From NCBI RefSeq assembly GCF_014648195.1, contig NZ_BMQQ01000013.1, positions 60,345 to 124,344 of the forward strand: a DNA stretch of 64,000 nt, given 5' to 3'. Shown here one piece after another: positions 1 to 9,132 of this stretch. The notes beneath the pieces are model-generated. The model was not told the origin of the DNA. It ran no database searches and saw only the letters and a program-made list of their open reading frames with translations. Within the stretch, counting starts at the first letter, position 1; each line of letters starts with the position of its first letter. The stretch comes from Streptomyces purpureus (GTDB taxonomy: Bacteria; Actinomycetota; Actinomycetes; Streptomycetales; Streptomycetaceae). Both the position numbers and the translations under genes were made by a program.

Positions 1-26
1 GAACCAACCGTATCACGGTGTGGAGG

Positions 27-65
27 GGGCTCCGGCCGGGGCCGATCCGGCCCCGGCCGGAGCCC
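27..65. terminator. Hairpin after the UPF0182 gene
   Basis: A perfect 17-bp inverted repeat (27-43 with 49-65) with a 5-nt loop lies just past the stop codon of the leftward UPF0182 gene. It is GC-rich with no clear U-tract, as is usual for Streptomyces terminators. Confidence 0.7.
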
Positions 66-71
66 GGCGCG

Positions 72-2978
72 CTATCCGGTCGGCTTCTGGGCCGCCTTCA
101 GCTTCGCGCTGGCGTCCGCCGCACGCTGGATCGCGTCCTGCAGGGTTTCCTGCGCCTTGCCGTACGCCGTCCAGTCGCCCTTCTTCAGCGCCGCCTCGGC
201 GTCCGCGTACGCCTTCTGCGCGTCCGCGATCGCCTGGTTGAGGGCGGCGTCGGCGGTGGCCGGCGGCTTGGGCGTGGTCTCGCCCGGCGGGGGCGGGGTG
301 GGCTTGGCGCCCTCCACCCCGAAGACCGCGTTCAGCCCCTCGCCGAGGGTGTTCTCGAACACCGTGGTGTCCTTGGTGGTGTCACCGTCCGGCTGGTCCG
401 CGTCGACGTACGACACCGCCACCTTCTTCAACAGCGGGTAGAGCGCGTTGCGGCCCTGGGCGTACACCGGCTCGACGTAGAGGAACCCGCCGTCCAGCGG
501 CACGGTGAGCAGATTGCCGTACTGGATGTCGGAGTCGGCACCCTTCATGTCCCGGACGAACTGGGCCACCGACGGCAGACCGTTGAGCTTGCTCTGGACC
601 TGTGCCGGGCCCGGCACGTCCGAGGTCACTCTCAGCAGCCTTATCCGGCCGTACTCCTTGCTCGTGGCGTCCGCGTCGACCGCCATGAAGCCGCCCAGGT
701 TGGGCCGCCCGTTGGGGGTGAACGTGGTCGTCAGCGAGAACCGCTGCTGCTGGTCCCCGGGCATCTTCATGCTCAGGTAGTACGGCGGGACCGCGTTGCC
801 GTCCTTGTTGGTCGGGTCGTCCGGGACCTGCCAGGCGTCACTGCCGCTGTAGAACTGCGCCGGGTCCTCGACGTGGTAGCGGGTGAGCAGCTCGCGCTGG
901 ACCTTGAACATGTCCTGCGGGTACCGCAGGTGCTGCATCAGGCCCGGCTTGATCTCGGCACGCGGCTTCACCGTGTCCGGGAACGCCTTCATCCAGGTCT
1001 TGAGAACCGGGTCCTTGGTGTCCCACTGGTAGAGGTTCACCGTGCCGTCGTAGGCGTCGACGGTGGCCTTCACCGAGTTGCGGATGTAGTTGACCTGGTT
1101 CTGCTGGGCGACGACCGTGCGCTGCTGGTTGCCGACGGTCAGCGCGTCCGCCGTGGTCTCGCCGAGCGTGGTGCGCGACGCGTACGGGTAGCCGTTGGTG
1201 GTCGTGTACGCGTCGACGATCCACTGGATCCGGCCGTCGACGACCGCCGGGTAGGCGTCGCCGTCGATGGTCAGCCAGGGCGCGACGGCCTCGACCCGCT
1301 CCTTGGGTGTGCGGTTGTACAGGATCCGCGAGCCCTCGCCGATGGCTCCCGAGTAGAGGATCTGCGGCTCACTGAAGGCCACCGCGTAGGCGGCCCGGTT
1401 GAACGCGTTGGAGAGGTTGACCCCGCTCTTGCCCTCGTAGCTGGTGGTCTTCTCGCCGTTCTCCTCGTAGTCCAGCTCCTTCTGCGGCCCGCCGACGATC
1501 GAGTACTGGTCGGTCTTCTCGCCGTAGTAGATCCGCTGCTGGTACTTGGGGGTCTGGCCGCTCGTCGGCAGCCCGGCCTCGGTGAAGACCGGCGAGCCGT
1601 TGGCGTCGGTCGTGGTGCCCGTGGCCATGATCGCGCCATAGCCGTGGGTGTAGGTGAAGTGGTCGTTGATCCAGTTCCGCTTCGGGATGCCCTTGATGTT
1701 GAGCTCCCGCAGGCCGACGACGGTGTCCTTGCCCTGGTAGCGGTCGATGTCGAGGGTCGTCGGGAACTGGTAGTACTTCCGCTTCTGCTCCAGCTGCTGG
1801 AACGTCGGCGAGACGATGTTCGGGTCGAGCAGCCGGTAGGCCGCCGCCGAGTCGGCGTCGTTGCGGAGCTTGTCCTTGGCCTTGACCGTGGACTTGCCCG
1901 AGTAGTTCTCCGGCGTCGTGTCACCGATGGCGTACGCCTGGCGCGTCGCGTCGATGTTCTTCTTGATGTACGGGGCTTCCTTGGCCTGTTCGTTCGGCTG
2001 GACCTGGAACTTCTGCACGATGGCCGGGTACAGGCCGCCGATCAGGATGGCCGACAGCACCATCAGACCGAAGCCGATCACCGGCAGCTGCCACGTCCGG
2101 CGCCACAGCGTGGCGAAGAACAGCACGGCGCAGATGACCGCGATGCAGAAGAGGATCGTCTTCGCCGGCAGATAGGCGTTGGCGTCGACGTACCGCAGAC
2201 CCGTCCAGTTGCCGGTCGCCTTGAAGTCGCTGGACTTCACGGCAAGGCCGTACCGGTCGAGCCAGTAGGCCACGGCCTTGAGGGAGACGAAGACACCCAG
2301 CAGCACCGACAGGTGGCCGGTGGCCGCCGCCGTGGCCCGGGCACCGGGGCTGGTGATGCGCAGCCCGCCGTACAGGTAGTGGGTGAGCGCCGCGGCGATC
2401 AGGGACAGGACGGTGGCCGCGAAGCCGAAGCCGAGCAGGAAGCGGTACCAAGGCAGGTCGAAGGCGTAGAACGCCACGTCCAGCTTGAACTGCGGGTCCT
2501 TCTGGCCGAAGGGCACGCCGTTGACGTACATCAGCCAGGTGCGCCACTGGCCGGAGGCGGAGGCGCCGGCGATCAGCCCGACCAGGGCGGTGATCCCGAG
2601 GAGCACCCACTTCTTGTACGGCGCGAGGCCCATGCGGTACCGGTCGAGGCTCTGCTGCTCCAGCGACATCGCGCTGAGCGGCGGGCGCAGCCGGTGTGCC
2701 AGCCAGATGTTCAGGCCGACGGCGGCCGCCATCAGCAGGCCGAACACGGCGAACAGGCCGATCTTGGTCCATAGTGTGGTGGTGAAGACGGTCGAGTAGT
2801 GGACCGAGCGGTACCACAGCCAGTCCGTCCAGAACCCGGCGAACATGACGAACGCCATGGCCAGCACGGCCAGCACACCCAGTGTCATGAGCAGGGTGCG
2901 GGCCCGGCGGGAGGGCCGGCCGACTCTGATCCGTGGCCCGGTCGGGCCTCCGCCGCGGTCCGGCATCTGGAAAGCCAA
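72..2978 (-). CDS. UPF0182 family large membrane protein
   Basis: This 968-residue protein matches the UPF0182 family (M. tuberculosis Rv3193c type), whose biochemical role is not established. The first ~330 residues hold about seven hydrophobic segments, the first near residues 30-50. A long, probably extracytoplasmic region (about 340-890) rich in Tyr, Asp and Gly follows. The tail (about 895-968) has Pro-rich and then Ala/Lys/Asp-rich helical sequence that may form a coiled coil. The start is a TTG at 2978, because GAGGGG lies 6 nt upstream of it; an ATG four codons in (2966) is too far from that site. The next gene is divergent. Family assignment is secure, function unknown. Confidence 0.9.
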   Translation of the reverse strand: MAFQMPDRGGGPTGPRIRVGRPSRRARTLLMTLGVLAVLAMAFVMFAGFWTDWLWYRSVHYSTVFTTTLWTKIGLFAVFGLLMAAAVGLNIWLAHRLRPPLSAMSLEQQSLDRYRMGLAPYKKWVLLGITALVGLIAGASASGQWRTWLMYVNGVPFGQKDPQFKLDVAFYAFDLPWYRFLLGFGFAATVLSLIAAALTHYLYGGLRITSPGARATAAATGHLSVLLGVFVSLKAVAYWLDRYGLAVKSSDFKATGNWTGLRYVDANAYLPAKTILFCIAVICAVLFFATLWRRTWQLPVIGFGLMVLSAILIGGLYPAIVQKFQVQPNEQAKEAPYIKKNIDATRQAYAIGDTTPENYSGKSTVKAKDKLRNDADSAAAYRLLDPNIVSPTFQQLEQKRKYYQFPTTLDIDRYQGKDTVVGLRELNIKGIPKRNWINDHFTYTHGYGAIMATGTTTDANGSPVFTEAGLPTSGQTPKYQQRIYYGEKTDQYSIVGGPQKELDYEENGEKTTSYEGKSGVNLSNAFNRAAYAVAFSEPQILYSGAIGEGSRILYNRTPKERVEAVAPWLTIDGDAYPAVVDGRIQWIVDAYTTTNGYPYASRTTLGETTADALTVGNQQRTVVAQQNQVNYIRNSVKATVDAYDGTVNLYQWDTKDPVLKTWMKAFPDTVKPRAEIKPGLMQHLRYPQDMFKVQRELLTRYHVEDPAQFYSGSDAWQVPDDPTNKDGNAVPPYYLSMKMPGDQQQRFSLTTTFTPNGRPNLGGFMAVDADATSKEYGRIRLLRVTSDVPGPAQVQSKLNGLPSVAQFVRDMKGADSDIQYGNLLTVPLDGGFLYVEPVYAQGRNALYPLLKKVAVSYVDADQPDGDTTKDTTVFENTLGEGLNAVFGVEGAKPTPPPPGETTPKPPATADAALNQAIADAQKAYADAEAALKKGDWTAYGKAQETLQDAIQRAADASAKLKAAQKPTG

Positions 2979-3103
2979 CGTGCGCCCCTCGAAGTTCGCG
3001 GTCGTGTGAAGCGGGCCCCCGCGATGCTAGGGCCCACTGATGCAACTTACTGAGGCTTTACCTAGTTCCCGTCTCGGGGGGATAACGAGGCAGGATATTG
3101 ACC

Positions 3104-3661
3104 ATGTCCAACGTTTCCTCCTCCGGCCCCCCGATGGCCGCGAGTCCCCTCACCCGTGCCGTGCTCGAGATCGACGAGTACGCCTCCGGTCTCGGCTGGG
3201 ACCAGCCGGCCCGGCTCTTCGCCCTTGTCGACACCGCCCAGCTGCGCAGCCAGGAGCCGGCGCTCGCCGCCCAGCTCGGCCTGGACGGCGGCGACGACGC
3301 CGCCCCCCTCACCCCGATCGAGCAGGACGAGCTGCCCGCCGGGCAGGCCCTCGACGAGTTCCTCGGGACGATCGCCTGGCCCGACGCGGTGGCCGGCTGC
3401 GCGCTGACCGTGGAGCGGCTGATGCTGCCTCCGTCGGCCGAGGCGTCCGTCCCGGAGAACCTCAGCGAGGCCGCCCTCGCCAAGTGGGTCGCCAAGCACC
3501 CGGACCGCCAGGAGGTCCGGATGACCGTCGCCGTGCTGCGCGACGGGGCCCGGGAGTCCGCGCTGCGGCTGCGTGAGAAGGACTCCCCCAACGAGGTCCT
3601 CACCGGCGCCGACCTGGTGCCGGGCCTGGCCGAGGCGCTGTCGGCGACCTTCGAGGCCTAG
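3104..3661 (+). CDS. PPA1309 family conserved protein
   Basis: This soluble, acidic protein of 185 residues belongs to the actinobacterial PPA1309 family, which has no known function. It has no signal peptide or membrane segment. The ATG at 3104 is preferred over an in-frame TTG at 3098, because a purine-rich GAGGCAGGA sits about 8 nt upstream. The gene is divergent from the UPF0182 gene (about 125 bp between starts) and convergent with the PDZ protease gene. An imperfect GC-rich dyad around 3661-3700 may help terminate both. Confidence 0.85.
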   Translation: MSNVSSSGPPMAASPLTRAVLEIDEYASGLGWDQPARLFALVDTAQLRSQEPALAAQLGLDGGDDAAPLTPIEQDELPAGQALDEFLGTIAWPDAVAGCALTVERLMLPPSAEASVPENLSEAALAKWVAKHPDRQEVRMTVAVLRDGARESALRLREKDSPNEVLTGADLVPGLAEALSATFEA

Positions 3662-3716
3662 GCCGTACGTCTCCGGGGTCCGTGCCGCGTACGGGCCCCG
3701 GGGGCGCCGCTCGCCG

Positions 3717-4805
3717 TCAGCTCGTGGTGCAGCGCGGCAGGGAGGCGAGGTCGCCCTTGCGGAGCTTCTCCAGCGACTTCGTCGCGTCGTCGATGGTGTC
3801 GACCTTGATCAGGGCCAGGCCGTCGGGGGTGTCCGTCGCGGCCGCGGCGCAGTTGTCGGCGGGGGTCAGGAAGTAGCGCGCGCCCGCGTTGCGCGCGCCC
3901 ACCAGCTTCATGTCGATGCCGCCGATCGGCCCGACCTTGCCCTTCTCGTCGATGGTGCCGGTGCCGGCGATGAACTTGCCGTCGGTGAGCTCGCCGGGGG
4001 TCAGCTTGTCGACGATGCCGAGGGCGAACATCAGACCGGCGCTCGGTCCGCCGACGTCGGCGAGCTTGATGTCGATGGTGAACGGGAAGACGTGGTCCGT
4101 CCCGGCCCGGATGCCGACGATCGCCCGGTCCCCCTCCGGGGACTTGGCCGTGGTGATGGTGACGTTCCTCGTGGTGGTGGGCGCCTTGCCGGCCTTCTCG
4201 GCGGCCGCCGCGTCCTTGGCCGGGACGATGGTGAAGACGACCTTCTGCCCGGGCTTGCGCTTGACGACCTGCTTGGCGACGTCGTCGGGCTGTGTGACGG
4301 GCGTACCGTCGACCGCCTTGATCACGTCTCCGGCGTGCAGCGTGCCCTCGGCCGGGCTGTCCTTCTGCACGGAGGCGACCACCACGCGCGTGGTGACCGG
4401 GACGCCGAGCTCGCCCAGCGCCGCGACCTTGGCGCTCTCCTGGGACTGGCTGAACTCCTCGGCGTTCTCCTGGGTGGACTGCTCCTCGGTCTTGCCGTCC
4501 GGGTAGAGCGTGTCGTGCGGCACCACGACGTTGTCATGGGCCAGCCAGCCGTAGACCGCCTCGACGATGTTCATCCGGTAGTCCGCGCTGGTGACCCTGA
4601 CCGTGGTCATGTTGAGGTGCCCGCTGGTGGGGTACGTCTCGCGGCCGCTGATCTGCAGCACCGGCTCGCCGTCTGCCTCGCCGAGCGTGTTGACGGTCGG
4701 GCCCGGGCTCATCTCCGAGTACGGCACCGGAAGAAGGACGCCGACACAGAGCAGGGTGATCAGAACGAGCGTGGAGGCGAGCATCGTCGCAGTGCGGCGT
4801 GGCAT
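3717..4805 (-). CDS. YlbL-type membrane-anchored PDZ/Lon-like serine protease
   Basis: This is a 362-residue S16-family protease. Residues 8-27 form one N-terminal membrane anchor, residues about 135-195 are a PDZ domain, and residues about 205-350 are a Lon-type proteolytic domain. The Ser-Lys dyad is visible as Ser255 in GGPSAGL and Lys300 in GGIDMKLVGA, 45 residues apart as in Lon. The active site should face outside the membrane, where such proteins are thought to process membrane or secreted substrates. The ATG at 4805 lacks a Shine-Dalgarno sequence, but a TACTGT hexamer lies 6 nt upstream, so a leaderless transcript is possible. Homologues occupy the same position beside UPF0182 in mycobacteria (Rv3194c). 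Confidence 0.9.
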   Translation of the reverse strand: MPRRTATMLASTLVLITLLCVGVLLPVPYSEMSPGPTVNTLGEADGEPVLQISGRETYPTSGHLNMTTVRVTSADYRMNIVEAVYGWLAHDNVVVPHDTLYPDGKTEEQSTQENAEEFSQSQESAKVAALGELGVPVTTRVVVASVQKDSPAEGTLHAGDVIKAVDGTPVTQPDDVAKQVVKRKPGQKVVFTIVPAKDAAAAEKAGKAPTTTRNVTITTAKSPEGDRAIVGIRAGTDHVFPFTIDIKLADVGGPSAGLMFALGIVDKLTPGELTDGKFIAGTGTIDEKGKVGPIGGIDMKLVGARNAGARYFLTPADNCAAAATDTPDGLALIKVDTIDDATKSLEKLRKGDLASLPRCTTS

Positions 4806-4915
4806 GGAACGACAGTACGGGACGGGTCTGTCAACGCACCGTCCGGGCGGTCCGTACGAGGCGGCCGGCGGAGAGAGGCCGGAGACGTGGCAACTGCGTA
4901 CGGTGGGCGCGGGGG

Positions 4916-5086
4916 TCAGGCAGGTCCCGGACCGGAATGGGACTTCTCCATCGCGTCACGGAACCGCGCGTAACCGGCGAGCTCGGCGACGTCCCCGGCA
5001 GTTCGGTTCCTCGAGGCCCAGCTCGCCCATATCGCCGCGCCTACGACGGCGAAAAGCGGAATCAGCAACCAGGCGAGCACTGCCAT
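4916..5086 (-). CDS. Small single-pass membrane protein
   Basis: This 56-residue protein begins with a hydrophobic helix (about residues 2-22) and ends in a charged, Ala/Ser-rich tail. An in-frame start at 5119 exists, but the ATG at 5086 is chosen because GGGAGGA stands 5 nt before it. The gene sits upstream of the PDZ protease in the same direction, separated by about 110 bp. Function unknown. Confidence 0.75.
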   Translation of the reverse strand: MAVLAWLLIPLFAVVGAAIWASWASRNRTAGDVAELAGYARFRDAMEKSHSGPGPA

Positions 5087-5255
5087 CCCGTCCTCCCATC
5101 CCCAAATGAGCGACCGCAATCAGTGACCGCAATGAGTGATCAGCAGACTAGCCATCCGCTGCTTCAACGCTGCTGCCAGGGGGGCGGTTACGCAAATTGG
5201 GGCGGATGCCACCGCAGGGTGTTTCACGGGACGTTTTGCCAGGTCCGAGCGGTGT

Positions 5256-5279
5256 GTCGGGGCCTCAGCAGGCCCCGAC
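5256..5279 (-). terminator. Hairpin overlapping the moaE stop codon
   Basis: A 10-bp perfect inverted repeat (5256-5265 with 5270-5279) spans the moaE stop codon. There is no U-tract, so termination is only probable. Confidence 0.4.
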
Positions 5280-5726
5280 CCACTCCTCGGTGCCGTCCGA
5301 GAACTGCTGGTGCTTCCAGATCGGCACCTCGTGCTTGAGGTCGTCGATCAGCTTGCGGCAGGCCTCGAAGGCCTCGCCGCGGTGTGGGCAGGAGACGGCG
5401 ACGACGACGGCCAGATCGCCGACCGTCAGATCGCCCACTCGGTGGACGGCGGCCAGGGCGCGTACGGGATAGTCCGCGACGACCTTCTCGGCGACCCGCC
5501 GCAGCTCGGCCTCGGCCGTCGGGTGGCAGGAGTAGCCAAGGGCGTCGACGTCGGCGCCGCCGTCGTGGTTGCGCACGGTCCCGACGAAGAGCGTGGTGCC
5601 GCCGGCCGCGTCGTCGCCGACGGCCCGGAAGACCTCGTCGACGGAGAGCGGGGTGTCACGGATGGCGAGCAGCCTGATGGGATCCGCCGCCGCCTGCTCA
5701 CCGGGATGATCGTGCGTAGGTGCCAT
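5265..5726 (-). CDS. moaE: Molybdopterin synthase catalytic subunit MoaE
   Basis: MoaE transfers sulfur from MoaD thiocarboxylate to precursor Z (cPMP) to form molybdopterin in the cytoplasm. The 153-residue protein carries the family features: a GTTLFVGTVRNHDGG segment early in the fold, a central Tyr-His region, CPHRGEAFEACR, and the C-terminal LKHEVPIWKHQQF segment that holds the two functional lysines. ATG codons at 5756, 5735 and 5726 are all possible; none has a strong ribosome site, and 5726 is chosen as matching the usual N-terminus (inference). No moaD lies next to it, so the small subunit must be elsewhere. MoeZ, 33 kb to the right, would supply the MoaD thiocarboxylate. Confidence 0.9.
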   Translation of the reverse strand: MAPTHDHPGEQAAADPIRLLAIRDTPLSVDEVFRAVGDDAAGGTTLFVGTVRNHDGGADVDALGYSCHPTAEAELRRVAEKVVADYPVRALAAVHRVGDLTVGDLAVVVAVSCPHRGEAFEACRKLIDDLKHEVPIWKHQQFSDGTEEWVGAC

Positions 5727-5843
5727 GCGGTCCATGGTGCCGTACGGCCACGACATCCCGGAATAGCGTTTTCGACCGGCGGTGCGGACCCTCCGTAGGA
5801 GGGTCCTACAGACCTCCGTGCCGCCCTTCCGGGGGCCGCTTCC

Positions 5844-6953
5844 TCACAGACCCCGGCGCTTGCGGGCGCGGCGTACCAGCGCGGCCGTGCCGAGCAGCGC
5901 GACCGTCGCGCCGGCGGCTCCGGCGGCGGTGGCGTCCTTGCGGCCGAGCCGGCGGCCGGCGAGGGTGTGCCGGCCCTGGACCTCTTCGAGCAGCGCCGCG
6001 AGGACCTCCTCGTTGGTCCACCGGGGCCGCCAGCCCGCGTCGTGCAGCCGTCCGACGCTGACCACCCACGGGTGCATGGTGTAGGCGAGGTCGCCGGCCG
6101 GGGACGGGGTCAGTCCGATGCGGTGCAGCCGGGCCGCGGCGCCGAGGGCGACGGCCGAGGGCAGCTCCATGCGCCGGATTCCGCTCAGCTCCTCGACCTC
6201 CTCCTGTTCCAGCCAGCCGTCGCAGCCGACCGCGAACTCCCCGTCGGCCTTCTCGAGCGCCGCGTACTCCAGGGCGCTGACCAGGTCCTCGACATGGCAG
6301 AACTGCCAGGTGGGCCGGGATCCGGCCACCACGAGCAGGCGCGGCGACTCGAAGTAGCGGGTGAGGGCGGTGTCGGTGCCGCCGACCAGGACCGCGGGCC
6401 GGACGACGGTGACGTTGAGACCGGGGTGGGCGCGGGGCGCGCGGCGGCCGAGGCGTTCGATCTCCAGCAGGTCGCCGACGCCGGTGGCCTCGGCGGTGGC
6501 GCGGAGCTCGGCGTCCTCGGAGAGCGGGATGTCGTTGTCCGGCAGCGCGCCGTAGACCATCGCCGAGGTGCACAGCACGACCCGGTGCACGCCCGCCGCG
6601 GCGGCCGCGGTGAGCACGGTCTGGGCGCCGCGCACGTTGTACGCGGTCCGGGCGGCGGCGTCGGTCTCCAGGTCGAGGTCGACGGCGAGGTGCACGACGA
6701 CGTCGGCGCCCCGCAGCTTCTCGGCGATGGCCGGATCACGTACGTCCAGGATGTGCCACTGCGCCTCGGGGATCTCGCCCCTGCGCTCGTCGATGGCGAT
6801 GACCTGCTTGATCTCCTCGCACGCGACGAGGCGCCGGGTCAGCAGCTCACCGACACCGGAAGCGGCGCCGGTGACCGCGACGACGGGGCCGCGCGCGGCG
6901 GACCGGGTTGAGAGGTTTCGCGCTGCGCGAACCTGCGGATCTGGGGAACTCAC
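5844..6953 (-). CDS. NAD-dependent epimerase/dehydratase (SDR fold)
   Basis: This 369-residue extended short-chain dehydrogenase-like protein opens with a Rossmann motif (VTGAASGVGE, about residues 20-30). A conserved DVRD follows, and a Ser-containing LCTSAMVYG segment stands at the usual catalytic region. The classic YxxxK is not obvious: the expected Tyr area reads through ATGVGDLLEIERL, so catalytic activity is uncertain. The C-terminus has a short hydrophobic stretch followed by an Arg/Lys-rich tail (RRARKRRGL), suggesting membrane attachment. The GTG at 6953 has GGAG about 8 nt upstream and is preferred over an ATG 96 bp earlier. Its substrate is unknown. Confidence 0.8.
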   Translation of the reverse strand: MSSPDPQVRAARNLSTRSAARGPVVAVTGAASGVGELLTRRLVACEEIKQVIAIDERRGEIPEAQWHILDVRDPAIAEKLRGADVVVHLAVDLDLETDAAARTAYNVRGAQTVLTAAAAAGVHRVVLCTSAMVYGALPDNDIPLSEDAELRATAEATGVGDLLEIERLGRRAPRAHPGLNVTVVRPAVLVGGTDTALTRYFESPRLLVVAGSRPTWQFCHVEDLVSALEYAALEKADGEFAVGCDGWLEQEEVEELSGIRRMELPSAVALGAAARLHRIGLTPSPAGDLAYTMHPWVVSVGRLHDAGWRPRWTNEEVLAALLEEVQGRHTLAGRRLGRKDATAAGAAGATVALLGTAALVRRARKRRGL

Positions 6954-7144
6954 CGGGCGTCTCCAGCGGTTGTCTTCAGTACGTACGTGAATGACGCGTA
7001 CGTACCAGGTAGCGTCCATCCTGCCGCAGGCCGCGAGGCGGCGAAGCACTGAGGCCTTATCCGGCCTCGATGTCTAGGCTTGGTGGTGTTGTCGGGCAGT
7101 CGCCGCCGGCGAAGAGCCGGCGGCCCTACGAGCCGAGGAAACCC

Positions 7145-8539
7145 GTGAGTGACACCCCATTCGGATTCGGCCTTCCGCCGGAGGAGCCGGAGAACGGCGA
7201 CGAGGGCAGGAAGAAGGACCCCGCCGGAGGTGGCAAGGGGTCGGGCGGCGACCCCTTCGGGTTTGGCGGCCTGCCGGGCGGCGCGGACAATCCGTTCGCC
7301 GCGATGTTCGGGTCCCTGAACCCCAGCGACCTCGGTGCGGCCTTCCAGCAGCTCGGCCAGATGCTGAGCTACGAGGGCGGTCCCGTGAACTGGGACATGG
7401 CCAAGCAGATCGCCCGGCAGACCGTGGCGCAGGGCACGTCGGACGGCACCAAGGACGCCAGTGTCGGCCCGGCGGAGAAGACGGCCGTCCAGGAGGCGGT
7501 GCGCCTCGCCGACCTGTGGCTGGACCAGGTGACCTCCCTGCCGTCGGGGGCGAACACCGCCGTGGCGTGGAGCCGCGCGGAGTGGGTCGAGGCGACCCTG
7601 CCCGCGTGGCAGCAGCTGGTGGACCCGGTGGCCGAGCGGGTCGGCGCGGCCATGGGCGATGTGCTGCCCGAGGAGATGCAGGCCATGGCCGGCCCCCTCA
7701 TCGGCATGATGCGCTCGATGGGCGGCGCGATGTTCGGCCAGCAGATCGGGCAGGCCGTGGGCGCCCTCGCGGGCGAGGTCGTCGGCTCGACCGATGTCGG
7801 TCTGCCGCTCGGCCCGGCCGGGAAGGCGGCGCTACTGCCGCTGAACATCGAGACCTTCGGCAAGGACCTCGGGGTGCCCAAGGACGAGGTCCGGCTCTAC
7901 CTGGCCCTGCGGGAAGCCGCCCACCAGCGGCTCTTCGCCCACGTGCCGTGGCTGCGCTCGCACCTGTTCGGTGCGGTCGAGGGGTACGCGCGCGGGATCA
8001 AGGTCGACACCTCCAAGCTGGAGGACGCGGTCGGCCAGCTCGACCCGACCCACCCCGAGCAGCTGCAGGAGGCGCTGCAGCAGGGCATGTTCCAGCCGCA
8101 GGACACCCCGGAGCAGAAGGCCTCGCTGGCCCGTCTGGAGACCGCCCTCGCGCTGGTCGAGGGCTGGGTGGACGCGGTGGTGCACGAGGCCGCGAAGACC
8201 CGGCTGACGTCGGCGGACGCGCTGCGCGAGACGCTGCGCCGCCGCCGGGCCACGGGCGGGCCGGCCGAGCAGACCTTCGCCACGCTGATCGGTCTGGAGC
8301 TGCGTCCGCGCCGGCTGCGGGACGCCGCCCGGTTGTGGGCGTCGCTGACCGACGCGCGCGGGATGGACGGCCGGGACGACCTGTGGGGCCACCCGGACAT
8401 GCTGCCGACGGCGTCCGACCTGGACGACCCGGACGGCTTCGTCCACCGCGAGCAGCTCGACTTCTCCGAGCTCGACAAGATGCTGGGTGAGGCGGCCGAG
8501 CGGGCCGACGAGGACGGCAAGGACGACACCGACAAGTGA
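7145..8539 (+). CDS. Zincin-like metalloprotease of the DUF2342 family
   Basis: This protein of about 464 residues belongs to the DUF2342 family (annotated as zinc-dependent metalloprotease or putative hydrolase; Rv3195 in M. tuberculosis). It has a Gly/Asp/Pro-rich N-terminus, a helical body, and the family motif REAAHQRLFAHVPWL around residue 255. This places histidines like a degenerate HExxH metal site with the Glu shifted, so proteolysis is a family prediction only. The GTG at 7145 starts the conserved SDTPFGFGLP sequence. Its stop overlaps the next start by 4 bp (GTGA), implying translational coupling with the Nudix gene. Confidence 0.8.
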   Translation: MSDTPFGFGLPPEEPENGDEGRKKDPAGGGKGSGGDPFGFGGLPGGADNPFAAMFGSLNPSDLGAAFQQLGQMLSYEGGPVNWDMAKQIARQTVAQGTSDGTKDASVGPAEKTAVQEAVRLADLWLDQVTSLPSGANTAVAWSRAEWVEATLPAWQQLVDPVAERVGAAMGDVLPEEMQAMAGPLIGMMRSMGGAMFGQQIGQAVGALAGEVVGSTDVGLPLGPAGKAALLPLNIETFGKDLGVPKDEVRLYLALREAAHQRLFAHVPWLRSHLFGAVEGYARGIKVDTSKLEDAVGQLDPTHPEQLQEALQQGMFQPQDTPEQKASLARLETALALVEGWVDAVVHEAAKTRLTSADALRETLRRRRATGGPAEQTFATLIGLELRPRRLRDAARLWASLTDARGMDGRDDLWGHPDMLPTASDLDDPDGFVHREQLDFSELDKMLGEAAERADEDGKDDTDK

Positions 8540-9057
8540 CCCTGCACGATGACGCCGTTCTCGTACTGAAGGCGTACGAGAACCAGCCGGAGCTGCGCCA
8601 AGTCTATCTCGATCATCTGGACGCCCACCCGGACGGCATGTGGAAGACCTGCGGGGCCGGGCACCTCACGGCGAGTGCGCTGGTGGTGGATCCGGAGCGC
8701 GGGCGGGTGCTGCTCACGCTGCACAAGAAGCTGGGCATGTGGCTGCAGATGGGCGGTCACTGCGAGCCGGGCGACGCGACGGTCGAGGCGGCCGCGCTGC
8801 GGGAGGCCGTCGAGGAGTCGGGTGTGCGGGGGCTGACGCTGCTGCCGGGCGGGCCGGTGCGTCTGGACCGGCACCCCATTCCGGCGCCGTGCCACTGGCA
8901 TCTGGATGTGCAGTACGCGGCGCTGGCGCCGGCCGACGCGGTCGAGGCGATCAGTGACGAGTCGCTGGATCTGCGCTGGTTCGGCTACGACGAGGTGGCT
9001 GAGGTGGCCGACGCGTCGGTGGTCCGGCTGCTGGAGCACACTCGCGCCCGGCTCTGA
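8536..9057 (+). CDS. Nudix hydrolase
   Basis: This 173-residue Nudix protein has a complete Nudix box beginning GGHCEPGD and ending REAVEESGV, about residues 74-97, which supplies the metal-binding glutamates. Nudix enzymes cleave nucleoside diphosphates linked to other groups; the exact substrate cannot be read from the sequence. The GTG start overlaps the stop of the DUF2342 gene, so the two are probably co-translated. A strong hairpin follows. Confidence 0.9.
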   Translation: MTLHDDAVLVLKAYENQPELRQVYLDHLDAHPDGMWKTCGAGHLTASALVVDPERGRVLLTLHKKLGMWLQMGGHCEPGDATVEAAALREAVEESGVRGLTLLPGGPVRLDRHPIPAPCHWHLDVQYAALAPADAVEAISDESLDLRWFGYDEVAEVADASVVRLLEHTRARL

Positions 9058-9076
9058 GGCCACAGCGGATGCGATA

Positions 9077-9128
9077 AGGGAGCGCGTAAGGGGCGGCCTC
9101 CCTGGAGGCCGCCCCTTACGCGCTCCCT
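9077..9128. terminator. Strong bidirectional terminator
   Basis: A perfect 24-bp inverted repeat (9077-9100 with 9105-9128) and a 4-nt loop fill the space between two convergent genes. It should stop transcription from both sides. Confidence 0.9.
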
Positions 9129-9132
9129 GGGA

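Noticed and set aside
1..26. A possible RNA gene end at the left edge
   Set aside because: Too short to judge; no recognisable tRNA or rRNA element is present.
18..2774. A very long open frame opposite the UPF0182 gene
   Set aside because: It is an antisense artefact of GC-rich codon use; the translation is Arg/Val/Leu-rich and low in complexity. Similar shadows oppose most large genes here.
4812..4834. TTGACA near the PDZ protease start as a -35 element
   Set aside because: The gap to the nearest TACTGT hexamer is only 11 bp, too short for a sigma-70-type promoter.
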